64,000 nucleotides of DNA from Datisca glomerata. Its lineage: Eukaryota > Streptophyta > Magnoliopsida > Cucurbitales > Datiscaceae. The notes under the pieces were generated by a model. That model worked only from the letters and a program-made list of their open reading frames with translations, did not search any database and was not told the DNA's origin. The position numbers were made by a program, and so were the translations under genes. Shown in pieces: positions 1-11,395 of the stretch. The DNA is taken from the NCBI GenBank assembly GCA_003255025.1, contig QANY01000280.1:750941-814940 (forward strand), in the 5' to 3' direction. Position 1 is the first letter of the stretch, and each line of letters opens with the position of its first letter.

Positions 1-72
1 CTACAAATTTTGAAAAGAAAAGGCAAACAATTTAAAATAGAATGAATAGGGAGAAAGGAGTATAGGGAGTAC

Positions 73-3000
73 CTCTCCGATATCGCTTCCAAGTGCTACA
101 CCCTCCGCTATGAGTTTTGATAAAGCAAATGCATCTCCAAAGCCCATATTGACTCCTTGACCAGCCAAAGGATGAACTGTGTGTGCTGCATCACCAATCA
201 AAGCTACGCGCTTTGACGCATAGTTATTTGCATGCATCAAAGACAGTGGGAAAACCATTCTTTCAGTTGCCAACTTAGTGATTTTTGGAGGAACTTGAAA
301 GCATTCATTAGCTGATACAGTGACATCTGTTTTCAGCCAAGAAAAAATGTCTCCACCTCTAAACATGCTTGACTTTGGATGAGGGCCATGTCCATAATCT
401 AAAGCATAATTTACATCCTTCACAAAATCATCCTCATTCATTGACTTACGGTCAGTAGCCTCTTTTGGACTCATTGTCCAAACTATATTACTAAACTTAT
501 CGCCCATTGGCAAAAGTGCAATTGGCCCAGAAGGTAGAAACCGTTGCCATGCACATCGGTTTTCTAAGATATGTTCAACTGTACAAATGACTGCACTCTG
601 TGAATACTTCCATCCAGTTGTTTTAAATCCTCCTAACTCCCTAACACGTGACTTTGAACCATCAGCTCCGACCTGCAATATATTGCATTCAATTTGACAC
701 CAAATAAGTTTATTATCAATGAAAAATCTTAAGGAGTTGGCCTCAAGACAACAAAAAAATGCTCATTCTTGGAAGTGACAATTACCACCAACTTCGCGTA
801 CAGGCTGCTCCCATCACTGAGCTCCAACTTTGCTAAATTTGCAGGCACATTTAATGCTGACCCAGAAAAAGTGTTATTCTCAGCCCTTGATGTTGAATTT
901 GGGCATAAAGTCATCGAAGTCAATCTGTGAGGGTAGATAGTCTTTGGAAAATCTGTATCCTGTAGAAGTTTAGTCGTTTTTCAGCTTTTTTAAGTACTAG
1001 AACTTGCGCCAGTAGGTAATCCAATTTACATCAGGACAGCGTAATACATCACTTAAAGTACATCGCACTAACACATTACCAAGGGAATACCTGTATACAT
1101 GATAACAGAGAACTCTGTAACACTTTATTCTCCACCACACACCTGAATTACAATCCAAACAATCAACATCATAGGCATGTTATTGCAAGATTGCAAAATG
1201 ATATGAATATGTTTTTTGTGCATGTGCTCACCCCAGGTTTTCTTTATTTACATCCCAGGCGTTGTATCTTGTATATCCTAAACCAGTGTAGTCCCAAACC
1301 TGCAAAAGATTCAAAAGTTAACTTTTGCTATATGACCACAAATTAAAGTGTTTTATATAGAGCATAATGGAGCATGTGTCAGGATGACGATAAAGTTATC
1401 CAAGGAATCAAATTGTCAGACAATGCCTAAATGTAAACACAATATCACTACCTAAAGACAAACCAAAAAGTGTATTTCAGGCTTTCAGCATGAGTGTGTT
1501 TTCGGTGATAATATCAAGTTGAAACGAAACAAACAATAGACAGATAAAATTTAATGTGCCAAGGAAAATACAGCAAAAAAAATACCTGCATCTTGTCAAA
1601 ATATGCATGTCGGTGCTGTTCAACATATTTCCAAGCACCAATATCTGCCAATACGGACATAGTTATTTTAACTCATAAACTAAGTAAACTATAGTTTCCA
1701 CTTCCATGTTCATGATCCCATGATAAATAAGCAAGGCACTGCAACAAATTTAACATTGAAGACCAGCTAGTTGAAGCAGTAGGAGTACCTTATTCTATCC
1801 ATGCATAAAACACAAGTTTGTGAAGTGATACCCACCTTAACAAGGCTAAAATGAAAAATACACCCCTGCACTTTGACTAAACTGCAAAATATACCCCTCC
1901 ATGACGTTTTTTGATTAAATTTAACAGAAAAATTAACTCCATCCATTTCCATCCAACAATTTCCTCCATTATTTCCCTCCATTTTCATCCATTTCCCCTC
2001 ATTTTTAAGCCTTCACTTTCACTTTCAATACATTTTTCAGATCTAATTTTTTTACTTTCCTTTAATGAATTTTTTTGCTTTATTCCTAAAAAAATCTTCT
2101 TTATTCTTAAAAAAATCAGCCTCATTCATACTCTAGCTTCAATTCAATAAAAAAGTTTAAAGAATGAATATAATGTTTGAATTACATTTGCCATGTAACA
2201 ATTTTCACTACCTATCATGAATTTTTTGGAGAGTCAAGTTCCATCAAATCCTATAGAAAATGTCATTAAAAAAATGAAGAGTTTTTTTACATAATTTGAA
2301 AAGAAAAACAAATTTTGGAGAGACGATGAAGAAATTATAAAATTATAGTAAAAATGAATTAAAAATACAAAAACTCTCACAAAATTCTCTAGGATTGCAA
2401 CCATCCAAATAGAAGTAACTTGTAAGTAGAACTACCCACCAAAAAAACCTCCAAATAATAGGGATTATATTTTTAATTATATGAATGAAGTAGATTTTTT
2501 AAGAATAAAGCAAAAAAAAAATTCATTACAGTATGAATGAAGCAGATTTTTTAAGAATAAAGAAGATTTTTTTTAAGATAAAACAAAAAAAATCATTAAA
2601 GGAAAGCAAAAAAATCAGATCTAGAAAATGTGTTGAAAGTGAAAATGAGGGAAAATGGAGAGTAATAATGGAGGAAATTGAGGGAAATTGATGTTAATTT
2701 TTCTGTTAAATTTAACCAGAAAACGTCATGGAGGGGTATATTTTGCAGTTTAGTCAAAGTGCAGCGGTATAAAAATATGAAAAAGAAGTGTAGGGGTATA
2801 GTTTACAGTTTCATCAAAGTGCAGAGGTGTATTTTGCATTTTAACCCCTTAACAACATTATAGAGATGACATCAATTAATGTACAATAAGTACCAGCATG
2901 GTACTAGCAGAGGGGTAAAAAGTACCGACGCTTGGTTACGCTAGAACATGATAACTCTAAAGGCAATTTAATTTCTTTCTAAAGTTTCAGAAAGCTTTAG

Positions 3001-4136
3001 CATATTACATTCATGATCCTTCTCAAAGAATTAATTGATAAATTTAGTAGGCATAGAACAAGGGAAGTATGGTAATACATCAATTTGATACCTTTGAAAA
3101 GAGATATAGTCGCAGGGGTGACTGTGCTAACTCTTGGATCAGGGGGATCGTCTTTCTTGATACATACACCACTTTTTAATGCAGGATTGCTATCAATGAT
3201 GGCAACATTCAACTGCTTAGTCAATGGCATACTAGCTGCAGCAACAGTCAGATTATAACCATAAGACTGGCGTGACATGCATGAGATTGCAATAGATAAT
3301 AACACTACAACTTTGTTTTTTTTATAAGTACAGCGCAACTTTTCTTTGTATTAGCAATTTTATGCTTGAATCCAAAATAAAGGTAAAAAAAACTAAAGAA
3401 GCATCAAATCTTTGTGAAATAGTTTTTCCTCTCTGGTTTTGTCACCAGACGGAATTTTTTCCAGCCGTCAACATGCAAGTTATGAACACATTTCTTGAAG
3501 CTCATATATTTGCTTTTTACATTTTAATGCATTGATTTATAAAGGAACAATCACGGGAAACATCCTGATTTTCATTTTACAGTAGAACAATAACAATACT
3601 AAGTCTAATACTAAAAATTTCGAATTCAACAAAAAATATCTGTCACAAAACAGATCGTAGATCCCATCAATAATGATTTTCAAGCTCAACGACTTAACAC
3701 GTGAACATGGTTTGCCACCTGACAGTATGGAGATCCGCGAGATCAAGCATCAAATCCAATATGTTATACTAAAGAAACAAAACTAAGGACGAACCTAAGG
3801 AACAAGCTAGAGCCATGCCCACCATGCCTCCTCCAACTATAGCGATGTCATACTGGTGAATTCTACCGGTAAAATCCTGATCCTCCTCTTCGACCTAGAA
3901 CATAAAAGCAAATTAATTAAAGCTAACAATCACAAAAGGTAAAAAAATAGATTGGATAGAATGAAACAATTTGTATAAATTGAGAATAGTATTACATAGT
4001 TAGGCTGGCAATTAGTAGAATTAGATAATTTAGTAGCAGCATCAGCACAGAAATTTCTTCTGGGAACTTTCAATCTGCATACATTTGCAGCTAGGTTTCT
4101 TCTAACGAACCTGTTTCCAGCAGAATCCTCATCAAA
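73..4136 (-). CDS. COQ6: COQ6-like ubiquinone biosynthesis monooxygenase, partial (both ends incomplete)
   Basis: FAD-dependent aromatic hydroxylase of the UbiH/COQ6 family. In known members it performs a ring hydroxylation in ubiquinone synthesis on the mitochondrial inner membrane. Eight exons join in phase, read right to left: 3996-4136, 3795-3894, 3092-3235, 1586-1644, 1232-1299, 1091-1142, 789-959 and 73-672. The first listed exon is rich in Arg/Ala/Asn (…VPRRNFCADAATK…) and looks like a mitochondrial presequence. The next holds the dinucleotide-binding motif IAIVGGGMVGMALA. Later motifs are LNVAIIDSNPAL, VGADGS (the DG motif) and VALIGDAAHTVHPLAGQGVN (the GD motif for FAD ribityl contact). 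All catalytic-fold motifs expected up to this point are present and no frameshift is seen. The start codon was not found: the exon at 3996-4136 has no usable Met, so another exon lies upstream. The C-terminal exon(s) lie beyond position 1. The intron between 1644 and 3092 carries a Mutator-like insertion. Confidence 0.9.
1844..2846. mobile_element. Non-autonomous Mutator-like element in a COQ6 intron
   Basis: A 1003 bp insertion with long terminal inverted repeats. The left arm begins GGCTAAAATGAAAAATACAC; the right arm read in reverse begins GGTTAAAATGCAAAATACAC. The inverted match continues inward for roughly 250-300 bp, including ACGTCATGGAGGGGTATATT on the right arm. A perfect 9 bp direct repeat, CCTTAACAA, flanks it at 1835-1843 and 2847-2855, as expected for Mutator superfamily insertion. 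No transposase coding is present. The element sits between COQ6 exons 3092-3235 and 1586-1644 and leaves the splice sites untouched. Within the right arm, partly duplicated motifs of the form aaagtgcaG.GGTGTA suggest internal expansion. Confidence 0.85.
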
Positions 4137-4944
4137 CTACAAATAAAAATCTATATGCCAGCCATGGGACGTAAGAAGTTATAAAGAAGTATGGAGGAAA
4201 TAAGTTCACTGCAAAGGTAAAAGTTCCTCTCGACCGTTGATGCAACTTATCATTAAAAAACAACATAGATAATCTGATCACACCAACCGTGGAAGAAAAC
4301 CCTAAGTTAATTCATTCCTCCAAATTGACAAATTAACCACTTTGAGATCAGGGCTTCTACCCCTTCTGGTACTGGTGGATGATATAGATTGTGTTTTTTT
4401 TTTTTTGAGGGGGGGNGAGTTGTTCAGCCTCATTTTAGCATCCATTAGGAGGGAAATAGGCTACAACTTGAAAATTGAAACGTTATCTGCGTTTTACACT
4501 TGTATTACAAACTTCAGCAGCCTCCGTAGCATATGAACTTAAAATAACTTTTAGCAGAAACAAATTTTCAAAAACCCAATAAGTAATAACAGAGACTTTC
4601 TTTATCATTAGTGAACAACGGAAACATTTAATGGGCAATCCAATATGGTAGTACAAATACCTTTAACGTGTTTTCACAAAACCAATTAATCAATTCACTA
4701 AAAAACACTCCATTATTTCACCGGGAAATAGAAGAAAACAAGAAAAATCGCTGAAAACTATTTACTTCCAAATCTTAACCATTTCCATAGAGAACAAGCA
4801 GACCAAAACGCAGATAAAAAGTATTCCTTGTGATTATTAATCATAAAAAAGCGTTCTCTTTCCATAAGTGGTGTTGAAGCATGGTATACCAATTCATTCT
4901 TCGATGCAGAAGCTCAGGAACTGCACTGCAAATTGCGAGCTTAC

Positions 4945-5073
4945 CGACTGCGGCTTGCGTTGTTGATGTATGGGTCTTAACAGGCCTCCGATTAATCAAT
5001 TCAATGCCTGCAAATCACTCGCGCGGGGAATCCGTAGCCCAAACTGGAACTTATCAGCACATGGATTTTTCAT
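4945..5073 (-). promoter_or_regulatory. Presumed 5' leader exon of the COQ6-like gene
   Basis: On the minus strand a strong donor (CAGTCG then GTAAGC) sits at 4944/4945. It ends a relatively GC-rich stretch just upstream of the coding exons. No long open frame continues from it into the exon at 3996-4136, so it is best read as untranslated leader, or as part of a first exon whose other pieces I could not place. Its upstream end meets the target-site duplication of a transposon (5065-5073). Transcript data would be needed to confirm it. Confidence 0.3.
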
Positions 5074-7183
5074 GAGAAATTCCTACACGAAGACCCCTGT
5101 GGAGACATAAAGAAATTAGGACCCCGAGTCTCTTTTAACGATTCTTAGCTTGTTTTTAGTTCAAAAGACTTATTTACCCTTATCCTACAAATCTCTCTGA
5201 GAAGCTCTCCCTCCCTCTGACATTCTCACAAATAGAGGTTTGCAGATTTTGTAAGAACCGCCTAAAGTTAATCGAACCGAATCGAATCGGTTTGGTCGAT
5301 TCTTTTATTATATAAATTGTTATCGGTTTGATTATTTTTAATAACCGTATTTCAGTATGGTTATATTTTTTAATAAATTTGTAATCGACTCGAACCGATT
5401 ACAATCATATAATATTTATATTTTTTTTATTTTTTTAATTATTGAAGTTAAAATAAACTGTAAATCAAAACTAAAACCTTTAGTATATAGAATTATATTT
5501 TTAAAATTATTGGAGATTAGTGTATGGAGTAATCGATATAATATTTTATTATTGAATGTATTGATGTTTTGAGTTTGAATTTTTCTTGATATTTTAAAAA
5601 AATTATAGGTGCAGCCGAATCGATTACAAGTAATCAAATCGAACCAATTATCTTGGTTATATTTGGTTCGGTTCTAATGGTTACTTCGATTCAGTTCAGT
5701 TTGGTTATTTAGGTAACTGGTAAATTCGGTTTCATTATAAATTTTTTTTATTAACCGACCGAACTGAATTGTGACAAAATTTTTAGAAAATAAAATAACG
5801 GAGCTCGAAAATTTTCAGAAAAAAATTACTATCCTTCGATTTCATCTTGGGAAAATTGCAAGATTCGCAGCTTTTGGAAGGCAATTCTATATAAATGTCT
5901 CTTTTTTAATATCGCAGATATGACCTTCTTGACAAGTGGCATTGGTCTTGAAATTTTTCCTCTTTCTGTCATTATCTTCCTCACATAGTTTTACCCTCTA
6001 GGATTTTGAGCAGCAGTCTTGTCTTCCCCAAAGAGCTTCCGTCGTTTTATGCTCGTCTTTTTTCTGTCTCTATTTTTCATATTGCGTGTTGTTGGTGGGC
6101 GATCTCCCTCCCTCCCTCGTTGTTCTTCTTTGAGTTTTTAGAAAAAAATTGTAAAATTATCTATTAGCGCATTGTTAGGGTTAAAATTAGTTATTTGTAC
6201 AGAAGCTAATGTGTTGTTAGTATTCTGTTCTTGGATCTAAGATTTTTTCTGATTATTTATTGAATCTAAGATTTTTCTAGTATTTTTCACGTGATTTTTC
6301 TGATTTTTTGCATGGGTATTCTAAGTTTCTTGAGAATATTACAATTTTTTTCATAAAATTACGAGACGTTGTGGTATCAAAATTAGATATCATACATATT
6401 AAAATTAGATCTTATACGCATCTAATTTATATATCATATACATGATTTCTTTTAAACGAAATTTACGTGTCACATATATTACAGTACTTGCATGGAGTCG
6501 CTGCACGCATACTGCAACGCATTTTTGGCTTTTTCCATTAAGAATTTAATAGTAAATGACTACTCATCCTTTTTTTCTTATTAACAGTTGGTCATCCCTC
6601 AATTAAAAATAAAAATTGGTATTCTTGTAGTTCTCCCTTTCATCTTTCATCTTCTTTCCCTTCGGGTTCACACATCAGCACCGTCTCTTCCTTCCAGAGC
6701 AGTTCCTTCATTCATTCCTCACAGACGCAGTGGTGGCGAACAAGGGACAAACCCGCGACTTTCCCATTTTGTAGACAGGTTGAGCTTCCCCTCTCACGAA
6801 GAGGTTCGTAGTGCAGCTCTAAGAAGAGGTGAGATTTTCCATGTACTAAAAATTTCATGCCCTAAACCCATAGCGTCTGAAAATTTCCCTCTTGTACTAA
6901 ATTTCTGATGCAATGGTATCTATTTTCTTATTGGAATTTCTTGAGAGAGAGATGGGGGTTTCTCCAATTTGAATAGGGATGGAAAATAACAACAGCGATG
7001 GAGAATGGATGGAGAGGACGAACGAGAGAACGCCAGAGAGAAAGTGATAGAGAGCATCTGAGTAATTTGTAAGAAGATTAGGGGTAAAGAAGTCTTTCAA
7101 ACTCTAAAGAAAGCCAAGAATTTTTACTTGGGGTCTTAATTTCTTTATATGTCTTCGTAGGGGTCTTTACATGAAAATTTCTC
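5074..7183. mobile_element. Mutator-like element upstream of COQ6 (possible Pack-MULE)
   Basis: A 2110 bp insertion with inverted ends. The left end begins GAGAAATTCCTACACGAAGA and then carries CCCCTGTGGAGACATAAAGA. The right end in reverse begins GAGAAATTTTCATGTAAAGA and then carries CCCCTACGAAGACATATAAA. The similarity extends about 160 bp inward. Flanking 9-mers ATTTTTCAT (5065-5073) and TTTTTTCAT (7184-7192) match at 8 of 9 positions. No transposase is encoded. The interior has a GC-richer patch near 6640-6850 that could be captured genic sequence, plus an AACCGA-rich stretch at 5255-5780. The element abuts the presumed COQ6 leader, so its end could influence COQ6 transcription; that is inference. 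Confidence 0.75.
5255..5780. repeat. AACCGAAC/GGTTCGGTT-rich AT-rich repeat
   Basis: Both edges of this stretch carry scattered copies of AACCGAATCGAAT, TCGGTTTGGT, TTCGGTTCT and ACCGACCGAACTGAA, with a very AT-rich core between them. It resembles the AACCGAACCG-type dispersed repeats common in plant genomes. I could not define termini or a target-site duplication. It lies inside the larger Mutator-like element. Confidence 0.35.
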
Positions 7184-7192
7184 TTTTTTCAT

Positions 7193-9690
7193 TCAGAATT
7201 TCTAATAAATGACCTGTTTTAAGTGGTGTATTTAAAACAATTTGTCAAAATACAAATTAAATCCATGAACTTTGCCAATGAACCCTAATTTTCTTTATTT
7301 ACTTTTATTTTGTTAAACCCCAGTTTTCTTTAGATGCCACGTTTTTGTCATAAAATCTGTAAACTCTAGTTATATTCAATTTTGCTATAGAGAAAGATTA
7401 AAGTTCATTTAAAATAGATTTTAGTAATTTTAAATTGTATGAAGAATTTTTCTCCAACGATTTACGATGACATGCCTTAAGGTTAATATTTAAAAAAAAC
7501 TAATTGACATATATTTTTAAAATGAGCTAAAAAGAGTAGCAATTCTTTTACATATGCATATATTATTGATGTTTTCGATATAAACATCTAAAGAAAACCC
7601 TAAACCCTAAACTCTAAACTCGTAGTTTATAAAAAAGAGGCCTAATTAAAAGATTTTTTTTACTTAAGGGCACAATACAATTAAAGTTGAGTCGCCCGTA
7701 GATAGATGGTCGATGGATGGCTTTGTTGTTATATTTTTTAGGTTGACAGGTTAGAATGTCGGCAAGATGTCAAAAGGATTCTAAATGAACCACCTTCATC
7801 TGGCTAAACCTCACCAGAAAGAACTAGTTTTTTTCTTCTCTTGTTATTCTGATGGATCAATTGTTAGACTACAACTGTAAGTGGACAACTTTTTATGTAA
7901 ATGCGTGTAACAATGTTTAGACTATTGATGGACTAGTTTTCTGTAAATACCATTGTGGTGTAGCAATGGTTTGACATATTGGTGGACTAGTTTTTTTGTA
8001 ATTGTCATTGTGATGTAACAAAGTCTCTGTTTGTTACCAAATCCCTCATACTCTAAACCAAATCCCTCCTCTTAAACCTTTTAAATATACTAGATATACC
8101 ACATGCGTCACACGTGTTAGGTATTTTTATAACTGTAAATATTTATTGAATTGGTATTTTTTACATACAACATGTTGTAATACAATTATTTTTTTAATAG
8201 TATTATAATTATATTGATATATTATTTTAAGTTTAATACTTCATGAGTTGCAACTTTTCAATGTTTGAGAAAAGTTACAACTCTCCGATGTTCAAGAATA
8301 GTTGCAACTATTGATTATTAGAATTATTTCTGTGATTCAAGTATAGTTTCATTTTTTTATTAACTGTGTATTGCAGAAATAACGGTTAACTGCTTTATTT
8401 TAAAAGTTACAACTTTTGAACATCAGTGTTCTTTCCATTGATATCATTTATTAAAGCATTGATTCAGAATTTTTTATTTATTTTCTTCTTAATTAATATA
8501 ATTTTTTTAGATCAATATTTTATTGTACTATGATTTTAACGTCTAGAGTTCTATGCGTTTTGAAGGGAACTGGAAGTTCGAGAAAAAATATAATAGGAGT
8601 AGCATGACTTTTGAACGTTAGAAATATTATTATTCATCATGTTATATGTAAACATTATTTACTACAAACTTAGGATGATATGTAGTACTGTTGTATTAAT
8701 ACTACATGTAAGCAAATGTAAGGCACATATAACAAATCTTCTATATTATCACATAGAATGAAATTAGTCTCGAAATTTCATGCCCATGAACAATGAAAAT
8801 AAAATTATTCTAGTATCAATCCTTTTGTAATTGGAAAAAAATATAAGGTAACCAATAAAAATAGACATGTATTTAAGTGGTAAAATTATTTTTCAAAAGG
8901 AGTGAAAATGTAAGGTAACCAATAGAAAGTAGACATGTAAGTGAGGGGTATAGTTATAATTAATTATTATTTAATCTGACAGAAATGAAAAAAAAAAATT
9001 CTCTATCTTTTAATAGATTATAGATTTTAGACGAAGAAAGATCAATGATGAGATATGGATATATACTGGACACGGGAAAGCCATTGTTGGCTGAAAAAAT
9101 GCAACAAGGGAATGTATTGGGTTTCTATTAAATGAAAAACACGGGGGATGGAGCAATTTAGTGAAAAAAGAAACAGAGAAATTTTTATAAAGGACATTTT
9201 GCAAAAAAATTATTTTAGGACCCTATTTGATTTTTAAGGAAATTTAATTATTTTTATAGAAGAAAATATTAAGTTATTCTTTTAGCTTAACATTTATTGA
9301 TTAAAATTAATGATTGCTAAATTATGATCTAACGAATTTTTTTTGCTACACTTGATCTAGTGTGTATAAATTTTAACGGAGGAATGATAGACTATAATTT
9401 AACAGTAGTTCTTTACTAGATTAGGACTTCCCGGAAGCATTTTAGTCTTTTCCTCTGTTGAAAATAGTCTGTCAAAAGTAATTTTTCTGAAAATGAAAGC
9501 GCAAGAACTAATGCAGTCTGATTTAAAAAAAAAGAACTAATACAGTCATATACAAAATATATGAGTATGTATTGTAAACTCGTAAACGTACATGTATATA
9601 TTTTACACTTTAGCCTAAAATTAAACATGTAATATGACAAATAAACCCTGGTTAATCCCCGTACCCACGGTTTAGCACCAACTAGCAGAC
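7193..9690. other. Gene-free AT-rich intergenic region
   Basis: No supported coding sequence. It contains a short telomere-like run of CCCTAAA and CTCTAAA units (7595-7620). An imperfect tandem repeat of about 66 bp lies near 7890-8035 (repeated GGACTAGTTTT and CATTGTG.TGTA). A local duplication near 8840-8940 contains AAGGTAACCAATA twice. Short open frames here are AT-rich and show no domain. Confidence 0.6.
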
Positions 9691-9699
9691 ACTTTCCTG

Positions 9700-11395
9700 T
9701 TGGCTCTCTCTCTCTCCTCCGCCTCGCCCTCTCTCTACAGGCCTCTCTGAATCGTCATTCCCAAAGTTCTCTCAGCTCAAATATTCCTCTCACTTGTCGG
9801 CTAAATTGATATATTTGGATTTGTCATAGGGTAATATAATTTCTCAAATTCTCTGATTCATAGTTTCCAATCTTATCTTTATTCATTTTCCGTTTAATCT
9901 GTTTCCATCTCAATCTCTGATTCAATTTTTATTTTTTGAATTTCTTTCAATCAGGTCATTTTGGTCGCCGGGGAATCGATAGGGCCATAAGATATTGAGC
10001 AGCTGAGCTTTTTTCCGTTCATTAGGTTTCTGCCGACTAATCAACTAGAGAGCCGAGCTTTCGGTTTTAACACTGGTTGTCCTAGTTACTCTGCTGCCTT
10101 CCGTTACAAGTTAAACGGAAAATTGGCCGAAGAGAGATTAACATCATCCAAGTGATAGATATTCATATTTGCTTCTCCCCCATTGATCAGTGTATGCAAG
10201 GTTTGGATCTTTGTCAATCTCATTTATATATAATTATCAATAGTTTAAATATTTAATTTTTTTTATTATTCAAGAATAGTTAACCCTTTTTTGCTATTGG
10301 GATGTGAAGGTTGAGGGAGTGAAACACCCCGGGGAATCAACTAGAGAGCCGAGCTCTCGGTCTGGTTGAGGGGTAGTTTTGCATTTTTATTTACCAAGAC
10401 TTGAGAGATTGGGTTTCTTATGAGAGTATACACTTTATTTTAATAAAATTAGTTATTTTCCAGAGTTTTATCTATACCATTCAAATGTTCTTATAAAATC
10501 GACGTGATGATTTAGTGTATCAGTATTTTTGAGGGGGTACGCTGTTGTTTTAGCAGAAATGATTAGAAATTATCTGAAAAACCCTAGGCATATAACTAAA
10601 TAGACAATTCCCTTATTTTGCCTGAAAGATTTCTGCTAAACCTTTTATGACTAAAATATTACGTAAAAATCTAGTTACATAATAGAAATAATGTCCAACT
10701 TCAGTAATATAGCCTTTTCAAACTTCTATTTGGACATTAGTTGACTGGGTAGATGAACTTGTGAGTTGTTACAAATGTATAACGAACCTGAGTATGTGAT
10801 ATCACTCCATAGTTTAGATGGTTGGTAATATTTTAATATTCCAAATTAGAACAGCCTAAGGAAAGAGCGTACAAAATGAATTGTGATATTTGCATCTGAA
10901 TGACCTAACAGTGTTCGAGAATCCCATCAGAGTCTGGGAATGGGTATAAACATTCATCCTTGCCTTGTCTATAACACCCCCCCCCCTCCCGAATTACGGG
11001 TTCGAACATGATATGGTAGGATTCAATCTAGTGTAGTTGAAATCTTATTGTTACTTGTTACTATTCACTCTGTTAATTTAGTGTTCTACTGTGAAACAGG
11101 ATGGTTGATTACCAAAATTTTGAGGTAAAAGCTTTGAGTTTAATTGGATTGATAACCACCCGTTCCAGCTGATTTGAAAAGGTTGTATTAAATTTCTTTC
11201 CAAGTAAATGGATCGGCGTGATACTTCTGGATTTGTCAGTGGGGGTTGAAGTTCAACGTTCTTTTATGGGGACATCAAGCTAGATTGAATCTAACCATAG
11301 TTTTGTGGCTGATTATTTTCTCTTTGAAGTCAGGCCAACTAATCTGTTGCAACTAAGTTCAGGCTTCAGTATCAGTCTTATGCTTCAGCTATTTA
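9700..11395 (+). promoter_or_regulatory. Presumed 5' leader exon and leader intron of the zinc-finger repeat gene
   Basis: A pyrimidine-rich stretch (CTCTCTCTCTCCTCCGCCTC, near 9703) marks a plausible transcription start area. A candidate leader exon runs to about 10199, where AAG/GTTTGG offers a donor. A good acceptor (TTATGCTTCAG) ends at 11388, just before the ATG at 11396. Upstream ATGs in the proposed intron would be removed by this splice. The stretch also holds a near-identical direct repeat at 10039 and 10335. Inferred without transcript evidence. Confidence 0.4.

Noticed and set aside
6588..6908. Independent 106-codon gene
   Set aside because: No domain is recognisable and it lies inside a Mutator-like element. 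At most it is a captured fragment.
7595..7620. Interstitial telomere array
   Set aside because: Only about four CCCTAAA-like units, two of them imperfect. This is too short for a telomeric tract and is common by chance in AT-rich plant DNA.
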